Shown here: positions 63,336 through 64,000 of the stretch, one piece after another
How positions within the stretch are numbered: the stretch's first letter is position 1
Layout of the letters: each line of letters starts with the position of its first letter
Assembly: GCA_035656495.1 (NCBI GenBank)
Contig: DASRSL010000089.1
Coordinates: 1-64,000, forward strand
DNA from: Roseiarcus sp035656495
Lineage (GTDB): Bacteria; Pseudomonadota; Alphaproteobacteria; Rhizobiales; Beijerinckiaceae
Reading direction: 5' to 3'
Length of the DNA: 64,000 nt
Made by a program: the position numbers and the translations under genes
The notes under the pieces: generated by a model
The model's database searches: none
The model's input: the letters and a program-made list of their open reading frames with translations, nothing else
Told to the model about the DNA's origin: nothing

Positions 63336-64000
63336 CCGGCGTCTGGGCCGTCATACCCGTCAAGGAACTGGCGGACGCCAAGCAACGCCTGTCGTCATGC
63401 ATGAGCCCTGAGGAACGTCGTGCGCTCGCGACGATCATGCTCGAGGATGTGCTCGACGCCGTGAGCGCGGTCCGGCGGCTCGCCGGCGTGCTTGTCGTCA
63501 CGGTCGAACCGGTCGCGACATCGCTCGCCCAGCGCTACGGCGCGCGCATCGTCACCGAAGCCGCGCGAGAAGGCCATACCGGCGCGGTTGCGGCCGCTGC
63601 GCGCCTCCTCGCCCGCGAAGGCCAGGCAGGCATGATGACCATGCCCGGCGACATTCCGGGACTGTCGTCAGCCGAGATCGACGCGACGCTCGCCGCGCAT
63701 CGGGCTGCGCCCGCCTTCACCATCGTGCCGGCTCATGACGACCTCGGGTCGAACACGGTCGTCTGTTCGCCGCCGGATGTCGTTCTGCTGCGTTTCGGCG
63801 AAGACAGTTTCTACCCGCATCTCGACGCGGCGCGAGAGCGTGGAATCGACCCGCTCATCGTCCGCCAACCGGGGATCGGGATGGATATCGACCACCCCGT
63901 CGATCTCCTCGCCTTCCTGAGGATGTCCCCGCGCGCGCCCACGCGGACGCTTGCCTTCCTTGAACAATCGGGAATCGCCGCCCGCCTTCTGGCGACGAAG
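63332..64000 (+). CDS. cofC: Phospholactate/phosphoenolpyruvate guanylyltransferase (CofC/FbiD), 3' end outside window
   Basis: 223 codons are visible and the frame is still open at the window end; family members are near 215-230 residues, so little is missing. It activates the phospho-organic acid with GTP for CofD. The GTG start overlaps the cofD TGA. Features: WAVIPVKELADAKQRLSSCM (nucleotide-binding), GHTGAVAAAARLL, MMTMPGDIPGLSSAEI (metal-binding aspartate), SNTVVCSPPDVVLLRFGEDS and the late GMDIDHPVDL. Whether it uses 2-phospholactate, phosphoenolpyruvate or 3-phosphoglycerate cannot be read from motifs alone. Confidence 0.93.
   Translation, partial: MTGVWAVIPVKELADAKQRLSSCMSPEERRALATIMLEDVLDAVSAVRRLAGVLVVTVEPVATSLAQRYGARIVTEAAREGHTGAVAAAARLLAREGQAGMMTMPGDIPGLSSAEIDATLAAHRAAPAFTIVPAHDDLGSNTVVCSPPDVVLLRFGEDSFYPHLDAARERGIDPLIVRQPGIGMDIDHPVDLLAFLRMSPRAPTRTLAFLEQSGIAARLLATK

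Overview
This 64 kb window is high-GC DNA from an alphaproteobacterium, most likely of the Hyphomicrobiales (Rhizobiales) type. The clues are a NadQ-like regulator directly upstream of nadABC, a malic enzyme with a fused phosphotransacetylase-like domain, a RatA/Coq10-family START protein, Tat and Sec signals of proteobacterial style, and several families of short palindromic dispersed repeats. Species assignment is inference. No rRNA, tRNA, CRISPR array, prophage or insertion sequence was seen.

Region 1 (1-31.7 kb) is mostly housekeeping and accessory genes. It runs from a 5'-truncated secreted glucoamylase with a CBM20 starch-binding domain to a two-subunit aconitase X, a HigBA-like toxin-antitoxin pair, and nadQ-nadABC with two operator-like palindromes in front of nadA. 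A frameshifted secreted hydrolase, malic enzyme, a YXWGXW protein, a GH25 lysozyme lipoprotein and a NodB-type deacetylase follow. Next come a TPR-sulfotransferase and a 1216-residue glycine-rich repeat protein, then a RatA/Coq10 protein, glgP-pgm with a glgX remnant upstream, and a hybrid histidine kinase.

Region 2 (32-58 kb) is a dense catabolic island for small nitrogenous compounds. It has three transporter sets: a polar amino-acid type with permease and ATPase fused, a dipeptide type with two ATPases fused, and a ribose (CUT2) type. It also has two PuuE-type allantoinase-like hydrolases, a gamma-glutamyltransferase-family enzyme, an isochorismatase-family cysteine hydrolase, an amidase, hydantoinase/oxoprolinase subunits HyuA and HyuB, an M20 carbamoylase/allantoate amidohydrolase-like enzyme, ureidoglycolate lyase (AllA) and an NAD(P)-dependent quinone-oxidoreductase-like enzyme. 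The chemistry suggests opening of a cyclic ureide or imide followed by stepwise hydrolysis. The substrate is unknown, and no transcriptional regulator was found in the island. Two near-identical 248-bp direct repeats flank the allA/quinone-oxidoreductase pair.

Region 3 (58.5-64 kb) is a deazaflavin (coenzyme F420) module. It has a Ddn-type nitroreductase, a PPOX-fold F420 enzyme, an LLM-class oxidoreductase, a mycobacterial-type F420-dependent glucose-6-phosphate dehydrogenase (Fgd), and cofE-cofD-cofC. The last four form one operon with 4-nt stop/start overlaps; cofC runs off the window. F0 synthase (fbiC/cofGH) is not in the window. The most notable idea is that an alphaproteobacterium makes F420, charges it with glucose-6-phosphate, and keeps F420H2-dependent reductases next to a cyclic-ureide-type catabolic island. 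That would fit a reductive or ring-cleaving pathway for an N-heterocycle that I cannot match to a described route.
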